From Ilyomonas sp965199845 (GTDB lineage: Bacteria; Bacteroidota; Bacteroidia; Chitinophagales; Chitinophagaceae), in the NCBI GenBank assembly GCA_965199845.1, contig CBDATZ010000005.1, forward strand, positions 323,930 through 387,929: a DNA stretch of 64,000 nt. The letters are read 5' to 3'. The position numbers and the translations under genes were made by a program. The stretch's first letter is position 1, and the number at the start of each line of letters is the position of its first letter. The notes beneath the pieces are model-generated. The model was not told the DNA's origin and ran no database searches. It was given only the letters and a program-made list of their open reading frames with translations. Shown here piece after piece: positions 18,914 to 27,447 of the stretch.

Positions 18914-19929
18914 ATGATAAACGTAGATTTCAAAAGCATCAGAGAGTTAATCAAAGCTTTCCCCGATGAACAAACCTGCATCAACCATTTAGAAATCCTT
19001 CGCTGGAATGGTAATGTTATCTCTCCCTTTGATGAGTCCTCTAAGGTATATAAATGCGCTGGCAATAAATACAAATGCAAATCAACCGGCAAATATTTTA
19101 ATGTAAGAACAAACACCCTTTTCGATAACACAAAGATTGAGTTGCAAACATGGTTTGTTGCCATATATCTTTTAACCGGACACAAGAAAGGTATTAGCTC
19201 CGTACAACTTAGCCGCGACCTAAATATTACCCAAAAATCAGCGTGGTTTATGGCACAAAGAATACGTGCCTGCTTTGGTATTGCACCAATTGATAACGAT
19301 GAAACAATGGGGCGGCGAAGGCGAAACGGTTTGTGTTGACGAAACCTTTGTAGGCGGAAAGAATAAAAACCGTCATAAGAGTAAGAAAGTAGAAGCCTCA
19401 CAGGGTAGAAGCTACAAAGACAAAACACCCGTTGCAGGTATCTTACAGCATGAAGTAAGCAAAACCATTGAACGTGCGCATAAAAGTTGTATCTGGTCGG
19501 ACTGTTTCAGAAAAAATTATTAGCAAACATGCCTTTGTAAAATGTGTTGTTATTTCTGACACAAAAGGCGAAACAATTAAGCCAATTATCAAAGACTTAG
19601 TTATTACAGGTACAACAATCGTAAGCGACGAATGGCACGCCTATAACGGTTTGAATGCTGACTACAATCATCAGGTAGTTGACCACAGAGGCGGACAATT
19701 TGTAAATGAGTTCGGTTATACCACTAACCCAATTGAAGGCTTCTGGACAACCTTTAAACGCTCATACATTGGCATCTATCATTTTATGAGCCGTAAACAC
19801 TTACAGAAATACGCTAACGAAATGTCTTTCCGTTACAATAGCCGCCACATTGCTGATTGCAACCGCTTCAATCTTCTTTTATCTAACTTAACTAATCGTA
19901 CCACTTATAAAAATCTGACTAATGGATAA
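18914..19929 (+). pseudogene. IS1595-family (ISXO2-like) transposase, two frameshifts
   Basis: Joined across two single-base insertions, the frame gives about 337 residues. The N-terminal part has the zinc-ribbon-like segment CAGNKYKCKSTGKYFNV, followed by a helix-turn-helix region. The catalytic DDE-type core shows VCVDETFVGGK (first Asp), TTIVSDEWHAYNG (second Asp) and NPIEGFWTTFKRSY. The first break is in a run of four G near 19,309; the second is near 19,470-19,500. Both could be homopolymer errors, so the gene may be intact in the organism. The start MINVDFKSIREL at 18914 is preferred over an upstream ATG. Its last codons overlap the next gene. Confidence 0.85.
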
Positions 19930-20898
19930 ACAACAACTGACAGCCGTAAAAGACGGTGAAATAAAAATTGGCGAAAGTGTTATTTCCTGCGCCGTTCTTA
20001 ACGATGAAAAAAGAACGCGAGTTCTATCGCAAAACGAAATTGTAAAAGCACTTGGCCGTGCTCCCGGAGGCTCAAAAAGAGGTGAGGCCAAATTACCCCC
20101 GCTGGATTAGCGCGGGTAATATAACTCCTTATATATCAGATGATTTGATGAAGGCCATTCTTGAGCCTATTGAATACATCACAACGAAAGGAAGACGCGC
20201 ATTAGGTATAGAAGCCAAATATCTTCCGCAAATCTGCACCATTTGGTTAGAAGCAAAGGACGATGATGTATTAACAGAACATCAGGAAGATACCGCTACA
20301 AGGGCAAACATCTTAATTCGCGGCTTGGCTCATGTTGGTATTATTGCCTTAGTAGATGAAGCAACAGGATACCAGTATGACAGAGAACGGTTAGAATTAC
20401 AAAAGATTTTGACCGCTTATATTTCAGAGGAAATACTAAAATGGCAGCTAACATTTACAGATGAATTTTACAAAGAAGTTTATCGTTTGTGGGGATTGCC
20501 TTTTATTCCAAAGTATATAAAAAACAAAACCTTCTTTTATTGGCAAGTTAACCACAAAGTATATTTATGAGGAATTGCCGAAAGGGGTTTTAGAAAGAAT
20601 AAAGGATAAAACCGGCAAAACACAAGGCGGCCATTGGCGTTATAAATGGCATCAATCTTTAACCGAAAATATAGGCAGAGAGCATCTAAAGAAACAAATT
20701 ATTGAGGTTACTACATTAATGTCTATATCTCAGTCTAAAGAACAGTTTCAAAGTATTTTTAAACAGAAATACGGCAAAGAAATACAGCTTGAATTGGAGT
20801 TTAATGAGGAACCACCTAAGGAAGATAAATTATCAGGATTTAACCAAAACTTAGTAACCGCTTTAAAATTCGATGCGAAGGCAAAGGAAGAAAAGTAG
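19922..20898 (+). pseudogene. P63C-domain protein, transposon passenger coupled to the transposase; two frameshifts
   Basis: The ATG lies inside the last codons of the transposase (ATGGATAA), which predicts translational coupling. Joined across two insertions, one in a run of five C near 20,096 and one in an A run near 20,525, the frame encodes about 324 residues. The segment RVLSQNEIVKALGRAPGG and the later GIIALVDEATGYQYDRERL and LPKGVLERI segments are typical of P63C-domain proteins, which occur in phage and mobile contexts and have no known biochemical function. The gene ends inside the terminator palindrome. A regulatory role at the element ends is possible but unproven. Confidence 0.7.
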
Positions 20899-20940
20899 AT
20901 AAAAAAGAGGATGTCATCCTCTTTTTTATCTACTTTTCTT
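20888..20940. terminator. Bidirectional terminator: 26-bp perfect palindrome with a one-base loop
   Basis: The arms 20888-20913 and 20915-20940 are exactly complementary around a single T. Each arm carries an A6 or T6 run, and the left arm includes the P63C stop codon. It separates the two converging units of the transposon and would end transcription from both sides. Confidence 0.8.
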
Positions 20941-20952
20941 TTGTCATTTAAG

Positions 20953-21162
20953 CTATAGTTGGGAGACATTAAAACTACAATTTAATAATCGCATGTCTTC
21001 AATACCTCGTAGCTGAAATCCTCGTTTTTTTATTACGCCTTTTTCCAGTAACTCATTGTATTTTTCGTTTGCTTCTGACAATCGTTTGAAATTGTTATCA
21101 TTAGCTAACGAATTCTCCTTTGAAGTAAGTGCGGTTTCAAATGCTTTTAGTAAGTCTGACAT
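20953..21162 (-). CDS. Transposon passenger: 69-residue protein following the protease gene
   Basis: The start ATG at 21162 lies one base after the stop of the protease gene, so the two form a two-gene unit. The longer frame that starts at 21216 would overlap the protease coding sequence and is less likely. The protein (MSDLLKAFETALTSKENS at the N-terminus) is charged and predicted helical, without membrane segments or a known domain. Its tight linkage suggests that it works with the protease, for example as an adaptor, inhibitor or substrate. The function is unknown. Confidence 0.55.
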   Translation of the reverse strand: MSDLLKAFETALTSKENSLANDNNFKRLSEANEKYNELLEKGVIKKRGFQLRGIEDMRLLNCSFNVSQL

Positions 21163-21163
21163 A

Positions 21164-22033
21164 TCAAATGATTTTTCTGGTTTGAACAAATACAGGTGAA
21201 TTATTATTGTTGGCAACGTAATCAGATAACAAATCGTAATAGTCTCGTATTAAACCTTTCAATGTATCATCCAGCCCATAATCTTCAATTCTCAAGCCTA
21301 AATCTCTAAGTGCTTCCATATTGATTGGTCTGCTATGAGATTTCCAATGTGCATTATCATTTAGCATAGCTGCTATTTGTGTAGCCCTTTCCTCTTTTTC
21401 TTCTACTGTTACTGGCTGACCCAGTTTAGCAGGGTGGGTTGTTTGATGCTCGTTCCAATCTTTAAATTTATATTTAACAAGCCACTTCTTTAAAAGTTCA
21501 ATTGTCAACTCTTTAGCTTGTTCATAACTTCTTAGTTCTGCCAAGTCCAAATCTTTAACCATTAAAAACTCTGCATTGGAAAGTGTCCCACTATTCGATT
21601 TTAAAATTGCGTCGTTTACTTTATCTAAATACCCTAACGCTGCAACCCATTTCCCATCTTTATTTTGTACTTGTGGATCAATCGGGCCAAGCACTGAGGA
21701 GTAATCCATGTAAATATTATCACCACTCATGCAGAAAATAGTACCTGCGCTGTATGCGTAATTAGGTACAAAAAAATCAACAGTTTTGTAATGATGACGA
21801 ATTATACTAACATATCTCTCAACTGCTACTGCGCTGCCACCCGTCGTAGTTAAAACGACAACTAACCTATCTTTCTTATTTATATCAGCAGCTAAATCTT
21901 CAATCAATCCTTGTATTGCTGGCTCTAATCCATCGAAAATAGGCCCGAAATAACTAAAAACATCTGCATTTAAATGGGCTTCAAGTTTGATGAGCTTTTC
22001 CGACAAAGAGACTTTTAATTGTGCTCTGTACAT
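21164..22033 (-). CDS. Serine-dehydrogenase-type protease (SppA/ClpP fold), transposon passenger
   Basis: The 289-residue protein resembles the SDH protease family (PF01972-like), related to signal peptide peptidase SppA and ClpP. The landmarks are VVVLTTTGGSAVAVERYVSI (oxyanion-type glycine loop near 60) and NYAYSAGTIFCMSGDNIY near 92-109, where the Ser of SAGT is the expected nucleophile, followed by LGPIDPQ. It lacks a signal peptide or transmembrane helix, so it should be cytosolic. It is the first gene inward from the right terminal repeat, with a 132-base leader. Cytosolic proteases of this fold appear in accessory regions, and a role in host fitness or defence is only a guess. Confidence 0.7.
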   Translation of the reverse strand: MYRAQLKVSLSEKLIKLEAHLNADVFSYFGPIFDGLEPAIQGLIEDLAADINKKDRLVVVLTTTGGSAVAVERYVSIIRHHYKTVDFFVPNYAYSAGTIFCMSGDNIYMDYSSVLGPIDPQVQNKDGKWVAALGYLDKVNDAILKSNSGTLSNAEFLMVKDLDLAELRSYEQAKELTIELLKKWLVKYKFKDWNEHQTTHPAKLGQPVTVEEKEERATQIAAMLNDNAHWKSHSRPINMEALRDLGLRIEDYGLDDTLKGLIRDYYDLLSDYVANNNNSPVFVQTRKII

Positions 22034-22165
22034 TTGGCTTCATGTTGGTTTTTAGTTTTTGGCAATTGGCAATAAGCAAAATTAGACTGGGCGAAATAAA
22101 GGGATTATTTGTTATTCACCAAAATACACACATATTTATTATTTTAAAGCATCAAATAGAATTTG

Positions 22166-22188
22166 GTGTAAAATTGTATATAGTTACC
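22166..22188 (-). repeat. Right terminal inverted repeat
   Basis: Read inward on the minus strand it is GGTAAC and then TATATACAATTTTACAC, matching the left repeat at 21 of 23 positions. Confidence 0.8.
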
Positions 22189-22196
22189 TAATATTT
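22189..22196. repeat. Target site duplication, right copy (TAATATTT)
   Basis: This is an exact copy of 18044-18051. Its last two bases are part of the stop codon of the MFS gene, so the insertion left that reading frame whole. Confidence 0.8.
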
Positions 22197-23422
22197 ATAC
22201 CATGACTACAGGTTCCTGCTTTACAGTAGTAGAACTATTGTCTTTAAAAAAGAGAAGGAACAATACGAATACAAAAGCTGCAATAGCCGCAGGAATTAGC
22301 CAGATATGCTGCCAATCGTGACCTTCGGGCAATTTGTAAGCATCGGTAACTTTACCCCGCAACAGAAAATCCAATCAACATTCCAAAGCCATAAGTGGCT
22401 AACGTAATCATGCCTTGCGCGGCAGATTTTGCACCTTCACCAGCTCGTTTGTCGGTATAGATTTGTCCGGTTACAAAAAAGAAGTCGTAGCATACACCAT
22501 GAAGAATAATACCGAGATATAAAAGAGAAACAAGATTATCTGCGTTGCCATAAGCAAAAAATACATAGCGCAAACCCCAGGCTGCCATCGCAATCAGTAA
22601 CATAGTTTTAATACCGAAACGCCGGAAGAAAAGTGGCATAGCTGCGAGGAAAAGAAATTCACTCACTTGCCCTAAAGTCATTTTACCGGCAGCATCGGCG
22701 AGCTTTACTTCATTTAAAAATACATTTGCTTCCTGGTAATAAAACGCAAGCGGAATACAGATAAATAAAGAACCTAAGAAGAAAACAAGAAAGCTTTTAT
22801 CTTTTAAAAGCTTCAATGCATCTAAACCGATAATGTCTGAAAACGTAACTTTCTTTCCTTTTGAAGCCGGCGGCGTATCGGGAAGAAAAAAGCTGAAGAT
22901 GCCTAACAGCAACGAGGCAATGGCAGACATCATAAACGTGTTTTGTAAAGTATTCTTTGCTTCCCACGATAAGCCTGCAATGATTAAACCGGCTATAATC
23001 CAGCCGATGGTTCCCCAAACACGAAGCGTGGCAAACTGTTTTTCAGAATCAGTTAATTGACGAAAAGCGACTGAATTTACCAAAGCCAATGTTGGCATAT
23101 AAAGAACCATGTACGAAAGAATCAACGGATAAAAACCATCAAAATCTACTTGCTGCGAAAGGAAATATAACAATACAGCGCCCACCAGATGAAGGATTCC
23201 CAAAATACGTTGGGCAGGAAAAAATTTATCTGCGATTAACCCGACAATGAAAGGAGCAATGATAGCGCCCAGTGATTGTGTGCCATAAGCAAGACCATTC
23301 TGCACATCGGTTGCATTCAATCCTTTACTTAAAAAAGTGCCCATTGTTACAAACCAGCCGCCCCAGATAAAAAACTCGAGAAACATCATAAGAGACAGTT
23401 GCAAACGCGTTGTAATTTTCAT
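22195..23422 (-). CDS. MFS permease of the nucleoside:H+ symporter (NupG-like) family, one frameshift near the 3' end
   Basis: The open frame stops at 22,352 inside a run of four G (SVAG then stop). Dropping one base continues with KVTDAYKLPEGHDWQHIW and a final transmembrane helix, ending QEPVVMV at 22,195, for 408 residues in all. About twelve hydrophobic helices and the N-terminal LSLMMFLEFFIWGGWFVTMG are typical of the NupG-like group, which in Bacteroidota often sits beside Gfo/Idh/MocA genes. It probably imports a nucleoside or sugar-like compound. The transposon lies directly after its stop. Confidence 0.8.
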
Positions 23423-23562
23423 TTGTTGTAATTTTAATATGGCTTTCGTTTAATTGGTTCGCAATGTAATTATTACTCGTTATTATGCGGTAAAACAACG
23501 TTGAAAAAAGCCAAAACAAAAATTTATTTATACAGCCTTGTCAACATTATCTTGCGCTACGG

Positions 23563-24225
23563 ATGAGAAAGGGTGAAGATACATACATGCATAAAGGCAT
23601 GAGACGCCAATTGATAAATTTGCTGAGAGAAAAAGGCATTAAGGATGAACGTGTACTTGATGCCATGAATAACATTCCCCGACACTGGTTTTTAGATTCT
23701 GCCTTTGGCAAAATTGCTTATGAAGACAGAGCGTTCCCGATTGGTGAGGGACAAACCATTTCGCAACCTTATACAGTAGCTTATCAAACACAATTGCTGA
23801 TCATTAACCGTAACGATAAAGTGCTGGAAATCGGAACCGGAAGCACTTACCAGGCAACCGTTTTAGCCGAAATGGGCGCGCGGGTTTATACTATTGAAAG
23901 ACAAAAAAAACTCTACGATTATCAGCAGAAAAATTATATTTTCAAACATCAATATCCCAACATCAAATTCTTTTATGGCGATGGTTTTGAAGGTTTGCCA
24001 GGTTATGCGCCGTTCGATAAAATTATTATCACAGCCGCCGCGCCATTTATTCCGCCCAAACTTATCGACCAGTTGCGCATCGGTGGCGTTATGGTAATAC
24101 CCGTTGATGATGACAACAAAGATGTGCAGCGCATGTTGCGCATTACCAAATATGAAGACGGTTTGCAAACGGAAACGTTAGATAACTTCTCTTTTGTTCC
24201 CATGCTGAAAGGAAAAAATTATTAG
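23563..24225 (+). CDS. pcm: Protein-L-isoaspartate O-methyltransferase
   Basis: The enzyme methylates isoaspartyl residues in aged proteins with S-adenosylmethionine so they can revert to aspartate. The 220-residue protein has the early PIGEGQTISQPYTVA motif that binds substrate, then the SAM motif VLEIGTGSTYQATVLAEMG near residue 88, and the acidic ERQ segment after strand 2. Size and layout are normal. Two further in-frame ATGs (MHKGM) lie within 12 residues of the chosen start. Confidence 0.9.
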   Translation: MRKGEDTYMHKGMRRQLINLLREKGIKDERVLDAMNNIPRHWFLDSAFGKIAYEDRAFPIGEGQTISQPYTVAYQTQLLIINRNDKVLEIGTGSTYQATVLAEMGARVYTIERQKKLYDYQQKNYIFKHQYPNIKFFYGDGFEGLPGYAPFDKIIITAAAPFIPPKLIDQLRIGGVMVIPVDDDNKDVQRMLRITKYEDGLQTETLDNFSFVPMLKGKNY

Positions 24226-24341
24226 AGAATGATTTGATAATACAGAATACTTTATGTTTCTGCTCCTTTCTGTCAACCAAAAATCAATTCTTTTTTCATA
24301 ACAATCTCTGCTTTATTTTGCGTGAAACTTAAAGGATTTTC

Positions 24342-25307
24342 ATGCGTTCATTTCAACAGTTGATTTCTGAATTCAAACAATATTTTGAAACCGAGCATTT
24401 TCCAAAACACACCGATTCGTTATACGAGCCGGGACGTTATTTTTTACATATCGGCGGCAAACGAATTCGCCCGGTTTTATGTTTGATGGGAAATGAATTG
24501 TTTGGCGATATCAATCCCGATGCGTGGAAAGTAGCAACCGCCATTGAATTGTTTCACAACTTTACTTTAATTCACGATGATATTATGGACAAAGCGCCGC
24601 TTCGGCGCGGTATGCAAACGGTTCATTATAAATATGGCGAAAGCACCGCTTTGCTTTCCGGCGATGTGATGCTGATTGTAGCGTATGAGTATTTGAACAA
24701 AATTCAATCTTCTTATTTGCAGCGAATCATTAACCTGTTTAATCAAACGGCAAAACAGGTTTGCGAAGGTCAGCAGATTGATATGGACTTTGAAAAACAA
24801 GATTCTGTAAAGCTGGACGATTACTTAAAAATGATTGAATTAAAAACGTCTGTTTTGCTGGCAGCGAGCTTGCAGATGGGCGCCATTATTGGCGGTGCCA
24901 GTGCTTATAATTGCAATCATATTTACCAGTTTGGTAGAAATCTCGGTATTGCTTTCCAGATACAGGACGATTATTTGGATGCCTTTGGCGATCCGGAAAA
25001 ATTTGGTAAAGATGTGGGCGGCGATATTCGCCAGAATAAAAAAACATTTCTTCTTCTTCACGCGCTGGAAATTGCGACAGAAGAACAACAAAAGGAAATT
25101 CATGATTTGCTGCAAAGCGATCCGGCCGATAAAGTGGAACGCATGATTTCTATTTACCGGAATTGTGATATAGATAATTGGGCAAATCAGTTGAAGGAAA
25201 AATACATCGCAACAGCCATGCAACACCTGGAAGATATTGCGGTTACATCAACACGCAAAAAGCCTTTGTACGAACTGGCAGATTATTTAATCAGCCGCGA
25301 ATCGTAA
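24342..25307 (+). CDS. Polyprenyl diphosphate synthase (geranylgeranyl/octaprenyl type)
   Basis: This all-helical prenyl transferase extends allylic diphosphates with isopentenyl diphosphate. Both Asp-rich motifs are present: HDDIMDKAPLRRG (first DDxxD, near residue 79) and FQIQDDYLDAFGD (second, near 206), along with GGKRIRPVLCLM. The residue before the first motif, together with its neighbours, sets chain length, but I cannot assign it safely. Quinone side chains or carotenoid precursors are likely products. The 321-residue length is typical. Confidence 0.85.
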   Translation: MRSFQQLISEFKQYFETEHFPKHTDSLYEPGRYFLHIGGKRIRPVLCLMGNELFGDINPDAWKVATAIELFHNFTLIHDDIMDKAPLRRGMQTVHYKYGESTALLSGDVMLIVAYEYLNKIQSSYLQRIINLFNQTAKQVCEGQQIDMDFEKQDSVKLDDYLKMIELKTSVLLAASLQMGAIIGGASAYNCNHIYQFGRNLGIAFQIQDDYLDAFGDPEKFGKDVGGDIRQNKKTFLLLHALEIATEEQQKEIHDLLQSDPADKVERMISIYRNCDIDNWANQLKEKYIATAMQHLEDIAVTSTRKKPLYELADYLISRES

Positions 25308-25412
25308 AACATCATCAAAGCAATTCTTCTGTTGAAGATTGTATTAATTTCTTCCTTATCATTTTTATAAATACATTTACCCTTATTCATTGCAACTAAC
25401 CAAAAACTACAC

Positions 25413-27080
25413 ATGTCTAACTCTCTGTTTCGCAAAAAGTCTATTGATAAAATTGTAGCCGATGCCAACAGCGGTTTATCAGATGGTCATAACGGTGGCA
25501 TGAACAAAGTATTGGGCGTGCGCGACCTTACATTTATGGGCATCGCAGCGGTAGTTGGCGCGGGCATTTTTTCAACCATCGGTACAGCTGCTTTCAACGG
25601 AGGTCCCGGTATTGTTTTTTTGTTTATGATTACCGCTGTAACCTGCGGTTTTAGTGCGTTGTGTTATGCGGAATTTGCAAGCCGCGTTCCTATTGCAGGC
25701 AGTGCTTACACGTATGCGTATGTTTCGTTTGGCGAACTGGTTGCGTGGATTATTGGCTGGGCGTTGATATTGGAATACGCGATTGGCAATATTGTAGTTG
25801 CCATTAGCTGGAGCGGTTATTTCAACAATCTGCTGGAAGGATTTAATATTCATTTGCCGGCTTGGTTATTAGGAGATCCGTTTACTGCAAAAGAAGCTTA
25901 TGCAACGGCTGTTGCCGCCGGTAAACCTGCAACAAATGAAGCGATAATGGCTTACAATTCCGCTCCCGTTTTAGGCGGGTTTCATTTTTTTATTAATCTT
26001 CCTGCTTTTATCATTATTGTACTCATTACCATCCTGGCTTATAGAGGCATACAGGAAAGTAAACGCACCACCAATTTTATGGTGATGTTCAAGCTGATTG
26101 TTATTATACTCGTCATCATCATTGGCAGCTTTTATGTAAATACATCGAACTGGAAGCCGTTTATGCCAAATGGATTTGGTGGCGTACTGGCCGGCGTGTC
26201 GGCTGTATTCTATGCCTATATTGGGTTTGACGCGATTTCTACGACAGCGGAAGAATGCAAAAATCCGCAACGCGATTTGCCGCGCGGAATGATTTATTCC
26301 CTGATAATTTGTACCGTTTTATACATATTGATTGCTTTGGTATTAACCGGCATGGTGAATTATTCTGAACTGAAAGTTGATGATCCGTTGGCTTATGTAT
26401 TTAAGAAATTAAATCTTGATAAGATTGGCTATGTGATCTCTGTAAGTGCCGTGATTGCAACGACAAGCGTAATACTTGTTTTCCAGCTTGGGCAACCCAG
26501 AATCTGGATGAGCATGAGCCGCGATGGCTTACTGCCAAAGCGTTTTGCAACCGTACATCCCAAATACAGAACGCCTTCATTTGCAACCGTAGTTACCGGT
26601 TTTTTAGTTGCGATTCCCTCACTTTTTATTCCCAGCGGAATTGTAACCGACCTCACAAGTATCGGAACTTTGTTTGCCTTTGTATTGGTTTGTTTTGGTG
26701 TATTGATTTTGCCTAAAATAACTAATCAACCCGGACGTTTCAGGCTGCCTTATATCAACGGAAAATTTTTAATTCCTGCGCTGGTTTTATTGTTGATTTT
26801 CCTTCTCCGCACGAGGCTAATGAATGCTTTTGAAAATGTCTCCCGCGAAGGTTACCAGGAAATTCTTTTTATTGTTTTTGTATTGATCGCTGTTGTGGTG
26901 GCAATCTATAGTTTTCTGAAAGATTTTTCTTTTATACCCGTTGCCGGTGCATTGTGTTGTTTGTATTTGATGATTGAAATTCCGGCCATCAGCTGGCTTT
27001 GGTTTTTTATCTGGATGGCAATCGGGTTGTCTATTTATTTTATGTACGGAAAAAGACATAGCCGGTTAGCAGAAAGTTAG
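25413..27080 (+). CDS. APC-superfamily amino-acid permease (CAT-like)
   Basis: The 555-residue protein has about 12-14 transmembrane helices. The first carries the APC motif FMGIAAVVGAGIFSTIGTAA, where GAGIF forms the unwound substrate site, and FYAYIGFDAISTTAEECKNP near residue 270 is the conserved helix 6 to 7 region of cationic amino-acid transporters. It probably imports amino acids with protons or by exchange; the specificity is not evident. It is a single gene with no tight partner. Confidence 0.85.
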   Translation: MSNSLFRKKSIDKIVADANSGLSDGHNGGMNKVLGVRDLTFMGIAAVVGAGIFSTIGTAAFNGGPGIVFLFMITAVTCGFSALCYAEFASRVPIAGSAYTYAYVSFGELVAWIIGWALILEYAIGNIVVAISWSGYFNNLLEGFNIHLPAWLLGDPFTAKEAYATAVAAGKPATNEAIMAYNSAPVLGGFHFFINLPAFIIIVLITILAYRGIQESKRTTNFMVMFKLIVIILVIIIGSFYVNTSNWKPFMPNGFGGVLAGVSAVFYAYIGFDAISTTAEECKNPQRDLPRGMIYSLIICTVLYILIALVLTGMVNYSELKVDDPLAYVFKKLNLDKIGYVISVSAVIATTSVILVFQLGQPRIWMSMSRDGLLPKRFATVHPKYRTPSFATVVTGFLVAIPSLFIPSGIVTDLTSIGTLFAFVLVCFGVLILPKITNQPGRFRLPYINGKFLIPALVLLLIFLLRTRLMNAFENVSREGYQEILFIVFVLIAVVVAIYSFLKDFSFIPVAGALCCLYLMIEIPAISWLWFFIWMAIGLSIYFMYGKRHSRLAES

Positions 27081-27215
27081 AATTTATAGTACACAAATTA
27101 TCCAAATAGCAAATAAATTTTCTTCAGAAAGCTTACTATAGATATTTTATAAAAGACATAATAATAAACAGGAAGAAACAAATCAAAAATACTTTCAATG
27201 CCAGGTTTGCATTTT

Positions 27216-27416
27216 TTATAGTTTTATAATCAAAAAAATCAAAGTCTCTTTTTGAAATCGGTAACATATAATGAGGACTAAAGACACGATTAAATAAAAC
27301 CCGGAAAGAACCTTTTCTTTCCGGGTTTTCAGCTTCTTATGGAAATATATTTTGTATGCTAAAGCAACTGCTGCAATTAAGAATAAAATGCGACTTAATG
27401 TTGTAAAAAACTCCAC
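27216..27416 (-). CDS. Small membrane protein of unknown function (uncertain 3' end)
   Basis: The frame encodes up to 66 residues with a hydrophobic N-terminal helix (ILFLIAAVALAYKIYF). A strong terminator (27296-27329) lies inside the second half of the frame, which a real gene would avoid. A stop in the next frame just before the hairpin suggests that the protein ends there and that one indel distorts the frame. No family is recognised. Confidence 0.35.
   Translation of the reverse strand: MEFFTTLSRILFLIAAVALAYKIYFHKKLKTRKEKVLSGFYLIVSLVLIICYRFQKETLIFLIIKL
27296..27329. terminator. Strong bidirectional terminator
   Basis: Arms 27296-27310 (AAAACCCGGAAAGAA) and 27315-27329 are perfectly complementary over 15 bases with a 4-base loop. 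It can serve the APC permease on the plus strand and a small gene on the minus strand. Confidence 0.75.
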
Positions 27417-27447
27417 TGTCTGATATAATTACTTAATTTATTTCTAT

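Larger units (their letters stand above)
18052..22188. mobile_element. IS1595-family transposon with passenger genes
   Basis: The 4137-bp element is bounded by terminal inverted repeats (18052-18074 and 22166-22188) and by 8-bp target duplications. It holds an IS1595/ISXO2-type transposase, a coupled P63C-domain gene, a membrane-anchored protein at the left end and a protease plus small-protein unit reading inward from the right end. Both outer genes read inward and the middle terminator palindrome separates the converging units. IS1595 relatives are known to pick up extra genes. The element separates two genes that would otherwise sit 26 bases apart. Boundaries rest on the repeats and duplications seen here; activity is unknown because the transposase frame is broken as written. 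Confidence 0.8.

Noticed and set aside
18052..22188. Interpretation as a prophage or integrative element
   Set aside because: There is no integrase, tRNA target or phage structural gene. The ends and 8-bp duplication fit a DDE transposon instead.
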